Assembly: GCA_017746715.1 (NCBI GenBank)
Contig: JAGHZQ010000080.1
Location: forward strand, 124,001-188,000
Direction: 5' to 3'
Length of the DNA: 64,000 nucleotides
DNA from: Cyanobacteria bacterium SBLK
GTDB lineage: Bacteria > Cyanobacteriota > Cyanobacteriia > Cyanobacteriales > Spirulinaceae
The notes under the pieces are model-generated. The model did not search any database. It worked only from the letters and a program-made list of their open reading frames with translations, and was not told the origin of the DNA. Numbering within the stretch: the stretch's first letter is position 1; each line of letters begins with the position of its first letter. A program made the translations under genes and the position numbers. This document shows, piece by piece, positions 42,052 through 51,790 of this stretch.

Positions 42052-42909
42052 ATGCACAAATCTTGGAAATATCTACAAACTTATCTTTTGATCGCCCCGC
42101 AAACGTTAGTTTTTCTTCTGTTTCTCGTTTTTCCCATTCTAACTATCTTTATAGTGAGTTTTTGGGAGTTTAATGGCTATTCTATGACTCCGGCCTTTAA
42201 ATTTGATAACTATATCAATATTTTCACCTCTAAGGTTTATCTCGATATCTATCTGAATACTTTCAAGTTTGTTGCGATCGTCTGGTCTCTTTCCTTAATT
42301 ATTGCCTATCCTATCGCTTATTTCCTTGCTTTTCATATTAAAAGTTTGCGCTTGCAAATTATCCTATTTGTCATTTGCACGATCCCATTTTTTACCTCTA
42401 ATATTATTCGCATGATTTCATGGATTCCTTTTTTAGGACGGGAAGGACTGCTCAATCAACTGCTATTAAATCTCGGCTTAATTCGAGAACCAATTGATAT
42501 TTTCCTATTTTCTGATTTCTCGGTTATCTTAGCATTATTACACCTCTATACTCTCTTTATGGTCGTGCCAATTTTTAATAGTTTGATTCGCATCGATCGC
42601 AATTTAATTACGGCGGCAGTCGATGCAGGTGGGTCTGGATGGCAAGTATTTAAAGAGGTGATTTTGCCCCTATCTGCTCCAGGGATAGGGATCGGCTCGA
42701 TCTTTATTGTCACCTTAGTTATGGGAGAGTTTACCACCGTGCGCTTGATGAGCGGCGGACAATCTTCTTCAATTGGCTATGCCATTCGCAATCAAATTGG
42801 CAGTTTGCAATACCCTTTTGCCGCAGCCAATGCCGTTATTTTATTAATAATTACACTAACGTTAGTGTTTGCAATCATGCGAACGATAAATATCCGTCAA
42901 GAATTGTAA
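42052..42909 (+). CDS. potB: ABC transporter permease, PotB-like (spermidine/putrescine family)
   Basis: 285 residues with six hydrophobic segments. The N-terminal YLLIAPQTLVFLLFLVFPI and the cytoplasmic EAA loop (AAVDAGGSGWQVFKEVILPLSAPGIG) match the PotB subunit of polyamine importers. It pairs with the PotC-like gene 19 bases downstream. The ATPase (PotA) and binding protein (PotD) are not in the window. The substrate may be a polyamine or another small organic molecule. Confidence 0.82.
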   Translation: MHKSWKYLQTYLLIAPQTLVFLLFLVFPILTIFIVSFWEFNGYSMTPAFKFDNYINIFTSKVYLDIYLNTFKFVAIVWSLSLIIAYPIAYFLAFHIKSLRLQIILFVICTIPFFTSNIIRMISWIPFLGREGLLNQLLLNLGLIREPIDIFLFSDFSVILALLHLYTLFMVVPIFNSLIRIDRNLITAAVDAGGSGWQVFKEVILPLSAPGIGIGSIFIVTLVMGEFTTVRLMSGGQSSSIGYAIRNQIGSLQYPFAAANAVILLIITLTLVFAIMRTINIRQEL

Positions 42910-42928
42910 GCAAGGCACAACCGAAAAT

Positions 42929-43738
42929 ATGAAAAAACGATCTTTATCATTTTATTTCTTCGCAGGATTTTTTATCCTCTTCGTTCTCTTTCTTTACGGT
43001 CCCATGTTTGCGATTTTTCTGTTATCGCTGCAAGGAGAAGAAGGATCGCTAACCTTTCCCATGAAAGGATTGAGTTTTTACTGGCTGGGTGCAGTATTTG
43101 GCGAACAGCGTATTGGTGAATTCGTCACGCCTTTTTTGCGTTCTTTTGTTTTAGGAACAATCGTCACGATTTTATCGGTCGTTTTTAGCGTTATGGCAGG
43201 TTTGGCCTTCCGTCGCCAATTTCGCGGTTCTCGCGTCATATTTTATTTAACCGTGACCAGTTTAATCGTTCCCAGCATTCTCATTTCTTTAGGAATTGGC
43301 ATTGCTTTTAATCTTTTGGGATGGGAGGTACAATGGTATAGTTCTGCATTAGGGGGACATTTAACTTGGACGCTGCCTTTTGCTTTTCTCATTGTCGTGG
43401 GAGTTTTTAATCGGTTTAATCCAGATTATGAAGAGGCGGCTCGGGATTTAGGGTCGAACGACCTGCAAACATTTTGGCAGATTGTTTTACCGTTAATTAT
43501 TCCGAGTTTAATTGGTGTAGGGATGATTAGTTTTACCCTCTCTTACGATGAGTTTACAAGAACGTCTTTAATTTCGGGACAAAATAATACTTTACCTTTA
43601 GAAATCTTCGGGATGACAACAAATGTAACTTCTCCCGCTCTTTATGCCTTGGGGACAATTACAACTGTTTTCTCCTTTTTCGCAATCGGAGTTGCGATCG
43701 CGGCTTTTAATTTATTTTCTCGCCAACAACAAAAATAA
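42929..43738 (+). CDS. potC: ABC transporter permease, PotC-like
   Basis: 269 residues, six hydrophobic segments. LYGPMFAIFLLSLQGEEG near the start and the EAA loop (EEAARDLGSNDLQTFWQIVLPLIIPSLIG) match PotC-type permeases. FTLSYDEFTRTSLISG is the family's conserved region. It forms a heterodimer with the PotB-like protein and is followed after 5 bases by the DUF6745 gene, so the three are probably one transcript. Confidence 0.82.
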   Translation: MKKRSLSFYFFAGFFILFVLFLYGPMFAIFLLSLQGEEGSLTFPMKGLSFYWLGAVFGEQRIGEFVTPFLRSFVLGTIVTILSVVFSVMAGLAFRRQFRGSRVIFYLTVTSLIVPSILISLGIGIAFNLLGWEVQWYSSALGGHLTWTLPFAFLIVVGVFNRFNPDYEEAARDLGSNDLQTFWQIVLPLIIPSLIGVGMISFTLSYDEFTRTSLISGQNNTLPLEIFGMTTNVTSPALYALGTITTVFSFFAIGVAIAAFNLFSRQQQK

Positions 43739-43743
43739 TAACC

Positions 43744-44802
43744 ATGAATTTACTCGACAAGATAGAAATTTGGAAAGATACCTTAAATATTCGAGAACCC
43801 GAGATCGTACGCGAATTGACATCGGAACAGGTTGCAAAAATTGCCGTTTATCAAGAGAAATGGCGTAACATTGCCCTCTCTATTACACCTTGCGATCGCA
43901 TCCAAATTAAAAGCATCATTCAAGAAACCTGCGATACCTTAAAAAAGCCTTTTCCCAATCTCATTTTCTGCGACAGTCCTGCCAGCCTTTCTTATTATTT
44001 ATTGCCAAAAAAAAGAACGTGGGAATTTCGCTTATATATGTTATGGGATCGTTTGGAACGACAATTGCAACGTCAAATCGCCCAACATCTTTGGTTAAAA
44101 CTATCATTGCACTATTTTAAAGAAACAGCTCGATTTTGGGAATTAGTCACGACAGAACAAGAAACATTGCAAAAAACCCCTAAATTGAGATTTATTAACT
44201 TAGGCAGTACCTTTGCCCGTGCCAGCTTATACGATTACTGTATTTCCGTTCTCAAGTGCCGTCACAATCTGGAAACATGGATGCTATTTCAATCTTTGGT
44301 GCAAGCCTGTAGTTGGTTTGGCGGTTATGAAAATACATTTTTAATTGTCGATCGCCCACAAATTCTCTCCGTCGATGAAGAATATCGCCTGCATGGAGAA
44401 GGAAAACCCGCATTGCAATTTCGCGATGGTTTTTCTCTCTACGCCTATCATGGTGTTAAATTACCCGAACGATACGGAAAACTTTTCCCCTCTCAATGGC
44501 AATCTCAATGGTTATTATCGGAAGAAAATGTCGAACTTCGACGAGTTTTATTGCAAGGAATTGGTTACGCCCGATTGTGCGTTGAATTGCAAGCGGAAAA
44601 ATTAGATGAGTGGCAAGAGTATAGTTTGTTAAGAATTAATTCAACTATTGACATCGAACCCATTTATTTACTAAAAATGATCTGCCCGAGTACGGGTTAC
44701 TGTCATGCGTTGCGAGTTCCTCCGCAAATGACCTCTGCGAGAGGAGCGATCGCTTGGGTTAATTGGGATATCGATCCCGAAGAATTCTCCATCCAGAGTT
44801 AA
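43744..44802 (+). CDS. DUF6745 domain-containing protein
   Basis: 352 residues. The pattern is that of DUF6745 proteins, which are abundant in cyanobacteria and often near repeats or regulators: LTSEQVAKIAVYQEKWRNIALS, DYCISVLKCRHNLETW, LIVDRPQILSVDEEYRLHGEG, YHGVKLPERYG, LRRVLLQGIGYARL and HALRVPPQMTSARGAIAWVNWDIDPEEF. Function unknown. It starts 5 bases after the PotC-like gene, which suggests cotranscription, though a functional link is not evident. Confidence 0.8.
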   Translation: MNLLDKIEIWKDTLNIREPEIVRELTSEQVAKIAVYQEKWRNIALSITPCDRIQIKSIIQETCDTLKKPFPNLIFCDSPASLSYYLLPKKRTWEFRLYMLWDRLERQLQRQIAQHLWLKLSLHYFKETARFWELVTTEQETLQKTPKLRFINLGSTFARASLYDYCISVLKCRHNLETWMLFQSLVQACSWFGGYENTFLIVDRPQILSVDEEYRLHGEGKPALQFRDGFSLYAYHGVKLPERYGKLFPSQWQSQWLLSEENVELRRVLLQGIGYARLCVELQAEKLDEWQEYSLLRINSTIDIEPIYLLKMICPSTGYCHALRVPPQMTSARGAIAWVNWDIDPEEFSIQS

Positions 44803-44984
44803 ATGTACGCGCTAAATGGACATCATTCAACCGTAACTTTCAAGTTACTTGAAAAATTGCTGCATCTTTCAATGTTCTAAGGAAGGCGATCGATCCGGAG
44901 TTCAATTCACTGACAGCGTAAGAAGAATTAAGGCACATTCATAATGCCAACATTTTTTGAGGTTTGTTCTTTGAGGTTTGCTGA

Positions 44985-47432
44985 ATGCGAACGGATTATC
45001 CTACCTTTCAATCCCGCGATCCCGATCCTTCAACGCGAAACTTTTGGGTGAGATTGATTATTGGCGGTACGACAATCGTGGTGAGTATCGCGGCCTATTT
45101 TAGTTATAGCGTCGTGCGAAACTCTATTTTAGAAAACTTAAAAGAAAATGCTCGTTTGGAAGTGGCTGGAGGGATTGGGGAAGTTGACAAATGGTTGGCG
45201 CAAAGAAAAGCAGAGGTGGCAACAATTGCCAATTCTCCGATTACCCGCACGATGAACTGGGAGACGGTTAAGCCTTATTTGCTGTCAGAATTGCAGAGGC
45301 GATCGGATTTCTTTTTCTTTGCCATGGTCAATCCCGATGGTTCGTATTACACCACAAAAGTCGATCTTGCCAAAGCCAATATTAAAGACCGCATTCACAT
45401 CAAAAAATCCCTTGCCGGAGAGGTTTATGTTGCCGATCCGCAACTCTCGCGATCGCTCGACATTCCTGTTGTTTTTGTGACTTCTCCAATTTGGAAGGAC
45501 TCTTCGGCAACGGGAGACCCCATTGGCGTAACCCCCGGAATTATTAACATCGATCGCCTTTCAGAAGTCATCGGCACTCTTCAACACGGGGACGGGAGTT
45601 ATGCTTTTGCGCTCAATTCTGCGGGAGAACCCATTATTCATCCCGACGAACGCTTAATGGGGACAAAGGAAAAACCCGCACCCAGTTTTCTCGAAGCCAA
45701 GGACAACGACTTGCAGAAAATTACGCGATCGATGGTGGAACGCCAAAGCAATATCGAACTTGTCGAGTTGGATGGGAAAGCCGTTTACGTCGCTTATGCC
45801 CCCCTCAAACAAGCCGATTGGTCTATCGCCCTCGTCATTCCGAGACAAACGATTGAATCCCAATTGCGTCCCCTGCAAATTATTGCTTTTGTGGTGGGGG
45901 GACTGGCGATCGCCACCATTACGATTTTATGGCAAGTGCAAGTATTCGAGCAAAAACATCTGAAAAAATCAAAAGAAGCTGCCGATGCTGCCAATCGTGC
46001 CAAAAGTGAATTTCTCTCAAACATGAGTCATGAATTGCGAACGCCTCTCAACGGTATTTTAGGATACGCGCAAATTTTGCAACGCGATCGCAATCTTTCC
46101 AACCGTCAAAGCGACGGCTTAAACATCATTCAAAAAAGCGGACAGCATCTTCTCACTCTCATTAACGATATTCTCGATCTGTCCAAAATTGAAGCGCGTA
46201 AATTAGAACTGTATCCCACGGATATTCACTTTCCCGGTTTTATTGAAAGTATTGCGGGCATTATCCGCATGCGAGCATTAGAAAAAGATATTCTCTTCAA
46301 ATACGAAACCAAAACAACTTTACCCAATGGCATTTACGCCGACGAAAAACGCCTTCGACAGGTTCTTCTCAATCTTTTAGGAAATGCCGTTAAATTTACC
46401 GATACAGGCAGCGTAATACTATCAGTCAACAGTGAGAAAATCAACACTTCGACTTCGCTCAGTGCGGGCAACCAACAACAAATCCAAACCTTTCGCTTTG
46501 AAATTATCGATACGGGTGTGGGAATAAGTGAAGAACAACAACAGAAAATCTTTCAACCTTTCGAACAAGTTGGAGATGCTCGGCGACGCGATCGCGGGAC
46601 GGGTTTGGGTTTGGCAATTTCTCGGCAACTCGTTGAATTAATGGGGGGAGAAATTCAAGTTAAAAGCGAGTTAGGTCGGGGTTCAAACTTTTGGTTTGAC
46701 GTGGCTTTTCCTATCGTTGATGTCCAATTATCTTTAGCTACTGAAGTATCTGGAAAAATTATTGGCTATAGCGGCGAACGGCGCACGATTTTAGTGGTTG
46801 ACGATAAGGAAGAAAATCGCTTGGTTTTGTTGGATATGCTCGAACCTCTGGGATTTACAGTCGAACTCGCTGAAGATGGTTTACAAGCCGTTGAAACAAC
46901 CCGAAAAATTCAACCCGATCTAATTTTGACAGATTTAGTAATGCCCGTTATGAGCGGTTTTGAAGCCATTCAAGAAGTTCGCAAAATTCCCGAGGTCAGG
47001 GATACACCCATTATCGCCATCTCGGCCAGCGTTCTTGATATGGATCGCAAACGGAGTCGCATTGCCGGGTGCAACGATTTTCTTTCCAAACCCGTCGAGG
47101 AAGAAAAATTATTGGCGTTAGTGGCAGAATATTTGCATTTAGAATGGCTCTATGAAAATATTCCGAAATCATCTACAATAAAAGAAGAAAAATATAGTCA
47201 AACAACAGGAGATTTTATTATCCCACCCGCAGAAGAAATAGAGGTTTTGTACGAATTGGCAATGATCGGAAGCATGAAGAAAATTCGCGATCGCGCTGCT
47301 TATTTAGAAATGCTGAACGACAAATACTTACCTTTTGCCGATCGCTTAAAAGATCTCGCCCACGGTTTTCAAGAAGAAGAAATCGTCGCATTAATTGAAA
47401 AATATCTGAATGCAGGAGCAAAAGAAGAATGA
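44985..47432 (+). CDS. hybrid sensor histidine kinase (dCache - HisKA - HATPase - REC)
   Basis: 815 residues. Two membrane helices (about 18-42 and 298-320) bracket a periplasmic dCache-type sensor domain. Then come HisKA (FLSNMSHELRTPLNGILGY, phospho-His), HATPase_c with N box NLLGNAVKF, G boxes DTGVGISEEQ and GTGLGLAISRQ, and a receiver domain (ILVVDDKEENR, phospho-Asp in LILTDLVMP, Lys in FLSKPVEE). A helical C-terminal tail of about 75 residues follows. The direct repeat TTTGAGGTTTG (44956-44966, 44970-44980) just before the ATG duplicates the AGG ribosome-binding region. It overlaps the next kinase gene by 4 bases. Confidence 0.9.
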   Translation: MRTDYPTFQSRDPDPSTRNFWVRLIIGGTTIVVSIAAYFSYSVVRNSILENLKENARLEVAGGIGEVDKWLAQRKAEVATIANSPITRTMNWETVKPYLLSELQRRSDFFFFAMVNPDGSYYTTKVDLAKANIKDRIHIKKSLAGEVYVADPQLSRSLDIPVVFVTSPIWKDSSATGDPIGVTPGIINIDRLSEVIGTLQHGDGSYAFALNSAGEPIIHPDERLMGTKEKPAPSFLEAKDNDLQKITRSMVERQSNIELVELDGKAVYVAYAPLKQADWSIALVIPRQTIESQLRPLQIIAFVVGGLAIATITILWQVQVFEQKHLKKSKEAADAANRAKSEFLSNMSHELRTPLNGILGYAQILQRDRNLSNRQSDGLNIIQKSGQHLLTLINDILDLSKIEARKLELYPTDIHFPGFIESIAGIIRMRALEKDILFKYETKTTLPNGIYADEKRLRQVLLNLLGNAVKFTDTGSVILSVNSEKINTSTSLSAGNQQQIQTFRFEIIDTGVGISEEQQQKIFQPFEQVGDARRRDRGTGLGLAISRQLVELMGGEIQVKSELGRGSNFWFDVAFPIVDVQLSLATEVSGKIIGYSGERRTILVVDDKEENRLVLLDMLEPLGFTVELAEDGLQAVETTRKIQPDLILTDLVMPVMSGFEAIQEVRKIPEVRDTPIIAISASVLDMDRKRSRIAGCNDFLSKPVEEEKLLALVAEYLHLEWLYENIPKSSTIKEEKYSQTTGDFIIPPAEEIEVLYELAMIGSMKKIRDRAAYLEMLNDKYLPFADRLKDLAHGFQEEEIVALIEKYLNAGAKEE

Positions 47433-48757
47433 CGGTTCTCTACGGAGACTTATTTAACTTGAGGAAATTTCATGTGCAAAATAGTACCATTTTAATTGTT
47501 GATGACAATCCCACAAACTTAAGCATTATTGTGGATTATTTAGAAGATTGTGGCTTAACCATTTCCGTTTCTCGCAATGGTGAAAGTGGCATCAAACGCG
47601 CTAGATTTCTCCATCCCGATTTGATTTTGCTTGATGTCATGATGCCGGGGATTGATGGGTTTGAAACTTGCCGTCGTTTGAAAGCCGATGAGGAAACCCG
47701 CGATATTCCCATAATTTTTATGACCGCTTTAACCAATCCAGAAGATAAAGTCAAAGGATTTGAAGTGGGGGGCGTTGATTATGTGACTAAACCCATACAA
47801 CATGAAGAAGTATATGCCCGAATTTTAACACATTTACGCATTCAAAAATTGACGCAAGATTTAGAAGATTCCGTCCGAGAACGAACCTTACAACTTTCAG
47901 AAACGCTGAATGAGTTGAAACAATCTCAACTCAAATTAGTGCAGCAAGAAAAGATGGCAACTCTCGGTCAACTTATGGCGGGAGTCGGTCACGAAATCAA
48001 TAATCCTCTCGGGTTTCTTCGCGGTAATGTGGGTTATTTAAAAGAATATATTGTCGAGATTTTTTCCCATCTCAAACTCTATCAAAAACATTATCCCAAT
48101 CCTCCTGACGATATTATTGAAAATGCAGAAGAAATCGATCTGGATTATTTGTTAGAAGATGTCCCAAATTCTTTGGAAGCCATGAAGAACGGGGTAGAAC
48201 GCTTGACAGCGATCGGGACGGCTTTGAGGACATTTGCACGAGGCGATCGCGAAACAAAATGGGCGTTCGATCTACATGAAGGGATTGAAAGTACCTTAAC
48301 CATTTTATACCATCGTTTGAAAGCGAATAGGGAGCGTCCGGAAATTCAAGTCGTTAAACACTACGGTACTTTTCAAGACATCAAATGCTTTCCCGGACCG
48401 ATCGTACAGGTTTTTATGAATATTATCGCCAACGCGATCGATGCGCTTGAGGAGTCCCGATCGGGAAAATCTTATGAGGACATTGAAAAAGATCCCCAGA
48501 AAATTGAGATTTTTACTCAACTCACTCCAGACGATCGCTACGTCATTATTCGGATTAAAGATAATGCAATGGGGATGGATCGAGAGCATTTAAAACATAT
48601 TTTTAAACCGAGTTTTACCACAAAAGAAGTGGGCAAGGGAACGGGTTTGGGATTGGCGATCGCCCGTCAAATTGTGGAAGAAAAACATAAAGGTATATTA
48701 AGCTGCGATTCGGAATTGGGTCGAGGGACGGAATTTAAAATCAAATTGCCTTGTTGA
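47429..48757 (+). CDS. response regulator-histidine kinase hybrid (REC - coiled coil - HisKA - HATPase)
   Basis: 442 residues, starting in an ATGA overlap with the upstream kinase stop, so translation is probably coupled. N-terminal receiver: ILIVDDNPTNLSI, phospho-Asp in LILLDVMMPG and Lys in VTKPIQ. A charged coiled coil (DSVRERTLQLSETLNELKQSQLKL) leads to a GHEINNPLG-type H box (LMAGVGHEINNPLGFLRG), N box NIIANAIDALEESR and GKGTGLGLAIARQI. No DNA-binding output domain. The pair looks like a membrane sensor feeding a soluble REC-kinase relay. Target genes are not visible. Confidence 0.9.
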   Translation: MTVLYGDLFNLRKFHVQNSTILIVDDNPTNLSIIVDYLEDCGLTISVSRNGESGIKRARFLHPDLILLDVMMPGIDGFETCRRLKADEETRDIPIIFMTALTNPEDKVKGFEVGGVDYVTKPIQHEEVYARILTHLRIQKLTQDLEDSVRERTLQLSETLNELKQSQLKLVQQEKMATLGQLMAGVGHEINNPLGFLRGNVGYLKEYIVEIFSHLKLYQKHYPNPPDDIIENAEEIDLDYLLEDVPNSLEAMKNGVERLTAIGTALRTFARGDRETKWAFDLHEGIESTLTILYHRLKANRERPEIQVVKHYGTFQDIKCFPGPIVQVFMNIIANAIDALEESRSGKSYEDIEKDPQKIEIFTQLTPDDRYVIIRIKDNAMGMDREHLKHIFKPSFTTKEVGKGTGLGLAIARQIVEEKHKGILSCDSELGRGTEFKIKLPC

Positions 48758-48776
48758 ATTATGATAATAAACACCT

Positions 48777-49629
48777 GTGCTCGAAGTGACCAATCGTTAT
48801 CTAATTGGATGGGAACAAAGACGAAAATCTCCTCAATATAATAGATCTTCTGATTATTTAGCGCATTTAGAGACACTTTATAAAAAAGTTTTTCCCGAAC
48901 GTTCATTTAACGGGGTAGAATATCAACCTAGTAATGATTCCCCAACTGAATTAAATACTTATTTTACAATCAACGATGGCTCTAGAACGTATGACATTGT
49001 TGAAATGTCAGCAGGAGAACAGGCAATTTTTCCCATGCTCTATGAAATTGTTAGGTTGGTTTTGGGAAAGAAAAGAAATTGAAAACTATCTGCTCGATCC
49101 CGACGTTGTTTCGCGCGCACTCGGCTCTAAAGCTCCACCAATTGAGGATTATCGTGCAGCACTCGAAGAATCGGCTAGAGCGATCGCAGATTATACTGCT
49201 GCAAGAATTTCATTATCTCTCACGCGTCAACCTCTTCGACCCATCAAAAACTGTTGGGGCAATACTGGGGGTCAGCACCCTTTTCCTAACAGTCTTACTG
49301 AATCTGACTGTCGTACTGGTATAGCAGAAATTATCTGCCAATACGAGCAAGCTAGAAAGATAGAAGTTGAAGATGTGTTGCAAAATTTTGAAGAATTACT
49401 CGTAACTTGTCGAGTTGGCGGCCATAGGTTTGAGAACTTTCTGACTTTTTTTTCTGGCAAAGATATGTTCTGTGCAATGCGATCGGCATTAAGAGGTTTT
49501 GGATTGGGGTAACCTTTTGTTTTTCGAGAGAGGATCGTCAAAGGAATTGAAAATTCACCAGAGGATGTTTGGTCTTGGATACCAGAATGGATTGAACTGA
49601 GGCAAGCCGTGCAAAATTTTACCCTCTAA
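48777..49629 (+). pseudogene. frameshifted AAA-family ATPase fragment
   Basis: Three frames must be joined to read it. The first (48777-49082) contains EMSAGEQAIFPMLYEIVRL, the signature-motif region of RecF/SMC-like AAA ATPases, and has lost its Walker A half. The second continues with KEIENYLLDPDVVSRALG, the TOPRIM-like C-terminal part of such proteins, to 49512. The third ends SPEDVWSWIPEWIELRQAVQNFTL at 49629. Shifts lie near 49070 and 49510. Such ATPases are often parts of defence or DNA-repair systems. No intact partner is present. Confidence 0.7.
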
Positions 49630-49783
49630 ATATCATGCTAAAATTCTCAACATGATTGCTCCCAAAATGCGATCGCAAAATTAGCGAAATATTACAATTT
49701 ACCCCCTTGTCGGATTCTTCACCGCTCCCCGTGATGTAAACTTCTGAAACAGTGTATGGATGGTTAACGGAGTTTCACGAGCA

Positions 49784-50752
49784 ATGGGAGAGACTTGGCA
49801 ATCGACGGCAATTATTACGGGTGCTTCTTCTGGGGTGGGATTGTATGGAGCGAAGGCACTCGCTAAAAAAGGCTGGCACGTCGTGATGGCTTGTCGGGAT
49901 GTTATCAAAGCGACAAAAGCCGCGCAAGATTTACAAATTCCCGAAGAGAATTATACAGTAATGGAAATCGATCTCGCTTCTTTAGATAGCGTGCGTCGGT
50001 TTGTCGAGATTTTTCGCGAAAGCGGGCGATCGCTAGAAGCCCTCGTCTGCAATGCAGCCGTTTATTTGCCCTTACAGAAAGAACCCCTCCGCAGTCCCGA
50101 CGGTTACGAATTAAGCGTCGCGACGAATCACCTCGGGCATTTTTTACTCTGCAATCTCATGCTCGAGGATTTGCGGCGATCGCCCATCCCCACCAAACGC
50201 CTGATTATTTTAGGCACCGTTACGGCGAATCGTAAAGAATTAGGGGGTAAAATTCCCATTCCCGCACCGCCCGATCTCGGCGATCTCAAAGGATTTGAAG
50301 ACGGATTTAAAGAACCGATCGCCATGATCGACGGCAAAAAATTTAAATCCGGGAAAGCCTATAAAGATAGCAAACTCTGTAATATGCTCACTGCTAGAGA
50401 ATTACACCGCCGCTATCACAATACGACCGGAATCGTTGTCAGTTCCCTCTATCCCGGCTGCGTCGCCGATACCCCCCTCTTCCGCAATCATTTCCCCCTC
50501 TTTCGCACGATTTTCCCTTGGTTTCAAAAGAATATTACTGGGGGTTACGTCACTCAAGAACTGGCAGGAGAACGCCTTGCAGAAGTTGTCGCCGATCGCG
50601 ATTTTACCAAATCCGGGGTGCATTGGAGTTGGGGCAATCGCCAGCAAGTAGGGCGAGAAGCCTTCGTACAAGAGCTTTCTGCTGAAGGTAGCGACGATGC
50701 TAAAGCCAAGAAAATGTGGGAATTAAGCGAGAAATTGGTGGGTTTAGCTTAA
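49784..50752 (+). CDS. por: light-dependent protochlorophyllide reductase
   Basis: 322 residues from the ATG at 49784 (an ATG at 49760 adds eight residues and is less like known starts). Short-chain dehydrogenase with NADPH loop TGASSGVGLYGAKAL, ACRD, NHLGHFLLCNLM and the catalytic YKDSK pair (Tyr, Lys). POR-specific features are the insert around FKSGKAYKDSKLCNML, Cys in VVSSLYPGCVADTPLFRNH, WFQKNITGGYVTQELAGERLA and the ending HWSWGNRQ. It reduces the C17-C18 double bond of protochlorophyllide in light, for chlorophyll synthesis. Stands alone and converges with the DUF72 gene across a palindrome. Confidence 0.92.
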   Translation: MGETWQSTAIITGASSGVGLYGAKALAKKGWHVVMACRDVIKATKAAQDLQIPEENYTVMEIDLASLDSVRRFVEIFRESGRSLEALVCNAAVYLPLQKEPLRSPDGYELSVATNHLGHFLLCNLMLEDLRRSPIPTKRLIILGTVTANRKELGGKIPIPAPPDLGDLKGFEDGFKEPIAMIDGKKFKSGKAYKDSKLCNMLTARELHRRYHNTTGIVVSSLYPGCVADTPLFRNHFPLFRTIFPWFQKNITGGYVTQELAGERLAEVVADRDFTKSGVHWSWGNRQQVGREAFVQELSAEGSDDAKAKKMWELSEKLVGLA

Positions 50753-50780
50753 TTCAGTCAAATCAATTCAAAATTCAACA

Positions 50781-50822
50781 GGTGGGTTGGATATGCTGAA
50801 TTCGATTCAGCATCCCCCCACC
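50781..50822. repeat. 42-base imperfect palindrome between convergent genes
   Basis: GGTGGG (50781-50786) opens and CCCACC (50817-50822) closes an imperfect palindrome whose centre GCTGAATTCGATTCAGC is nearly perfect. It is flanked on both sides by TCAAAATT-type sequence. It could terminate both por and the DUF72 gene, or be a small dispersed repeat. Confidence 0.55.
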
Positions 50823-50928
50823 TCAAAATTATCAATTCAAAATTGTAACCTCTGCCTCAAGTCAGGGGAATCTGAAATCAAGACAATCTTTTTGAATTTT
50901 GATTCAAATATGGTCGCCAGTGACCCAA

Positions 50929-51786
50929 TTAAAATAGGCTCAATTGTTTGGGGGGCATTTTTAGAAGATTCCAGGGTAATTCTGGAATGGATGTCCCCTG
51001 TTTTTCTAATAGTTTTTGCAAATCTCGTGCGGTGTGGGGTGAATGTTCTTCTTCGGGACAGTGAACGAAAAAATAGATTGTTTTCCCTTCTTTTAACCAG
51101 CGATCGATTTGCTGACTCCATTCTTGCAAAAACTTCTGATTAAATTGCGATCGCGGATGAGAAATAAAACGAACAAAAGCAAAATCACTCGTAATTACAG
51201 GCTGTAAAGGAACATTAGGTTTGCGAGTGCGAGAATGCAGTTGGGGATCGTCAGAAGAGTCGTAAACGGGACGAGTATCGAGGAGAACTCGCCCGATATT
51301 TAGACTTTGCAATAATTCGTTTAAGCGATCGCGATTCAATTCCTCAAACCAGTCGAGATGGCGAACTTCTAAAGCAAATTTATAGTCTTTTTTTGCCAGT
51401 TGCGAAAGGAAAGAAGCAAGATCCCCAAAAGATTCCGAGCTATAACTGGGGGGGAGTTGAATAAAAATCACCCCAAGGCGATCGCCAAGTCCCTCCATGC
51501 GTTCCAAAAAAGCGATCGCCCCGGCCAGTTGCGCCATTAATAAATCGCCGTGAGTGACGCTCTTCGGCATTTTTGGGCAAAAATGAAATCCCGAGGGGGT
51601 TTGAGCCGCCCAACGCTCTACAGTCCCTCGCTCCGGGACTGCGTAGAAGGTAGTGTTGCCCTCAACCGCAGTCAAGCGATCGCCATACAAGCGCAAAAAA
51701 TCTCCTTGACGGGCTTTCTCGGGATAAAAGTCCCCCACCCATCCCTTAAAAGACCAAACCGCACACCCCAAATAAAAATTTGTCAT
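50929..51786 (-). CDS. DUF72 (YecE-like) protein
   Basis: 285 residues from the ATG at 51786; ten extra codons upstream overlap argB and are not needed. TIM-barrel pattern of DUF72: FYLGCAVWSFKGWVGDFYP, EGNTTFYAVP, WAAQTPSGFHFCPKMPKSVTH, GVIFIQLPPS, ALEVRHLDW, FVRFISHP and YFFVHCPEEEHSPHTARDL. Biochemical role unknown. It starts 4 bases after the argB stop and is probably cotranscribed with it. Confidence 0.85.
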   Translation of the reverse strand: MTNFYLGCAVWSFKGWVGDFYPEKARQGDFLRLYGDRLTAVEGNTTFYAVPERGTVERWAAQTPSGFHFCPKMPKSVTHGDLLMAQLAGAIAFLERMEGLGDRLGVIFIQLPPSYSSESFGDLASFLSQLAKKDYKFALEVRHLDWFEELNRDRLNELLQSLNIGRVLLDTRPVYDSSDDPQLHSRTRKPNVPLQPVITSDFAFVRFISHPRSQFNQKFLQEWSQQIDRWLKEGKTIYFFVHCPEEEHSPHTARDLQKLLEKQGTSIPELPWNLLKMPPKQLSLF

Positions 51787-51790
51787 TCCC

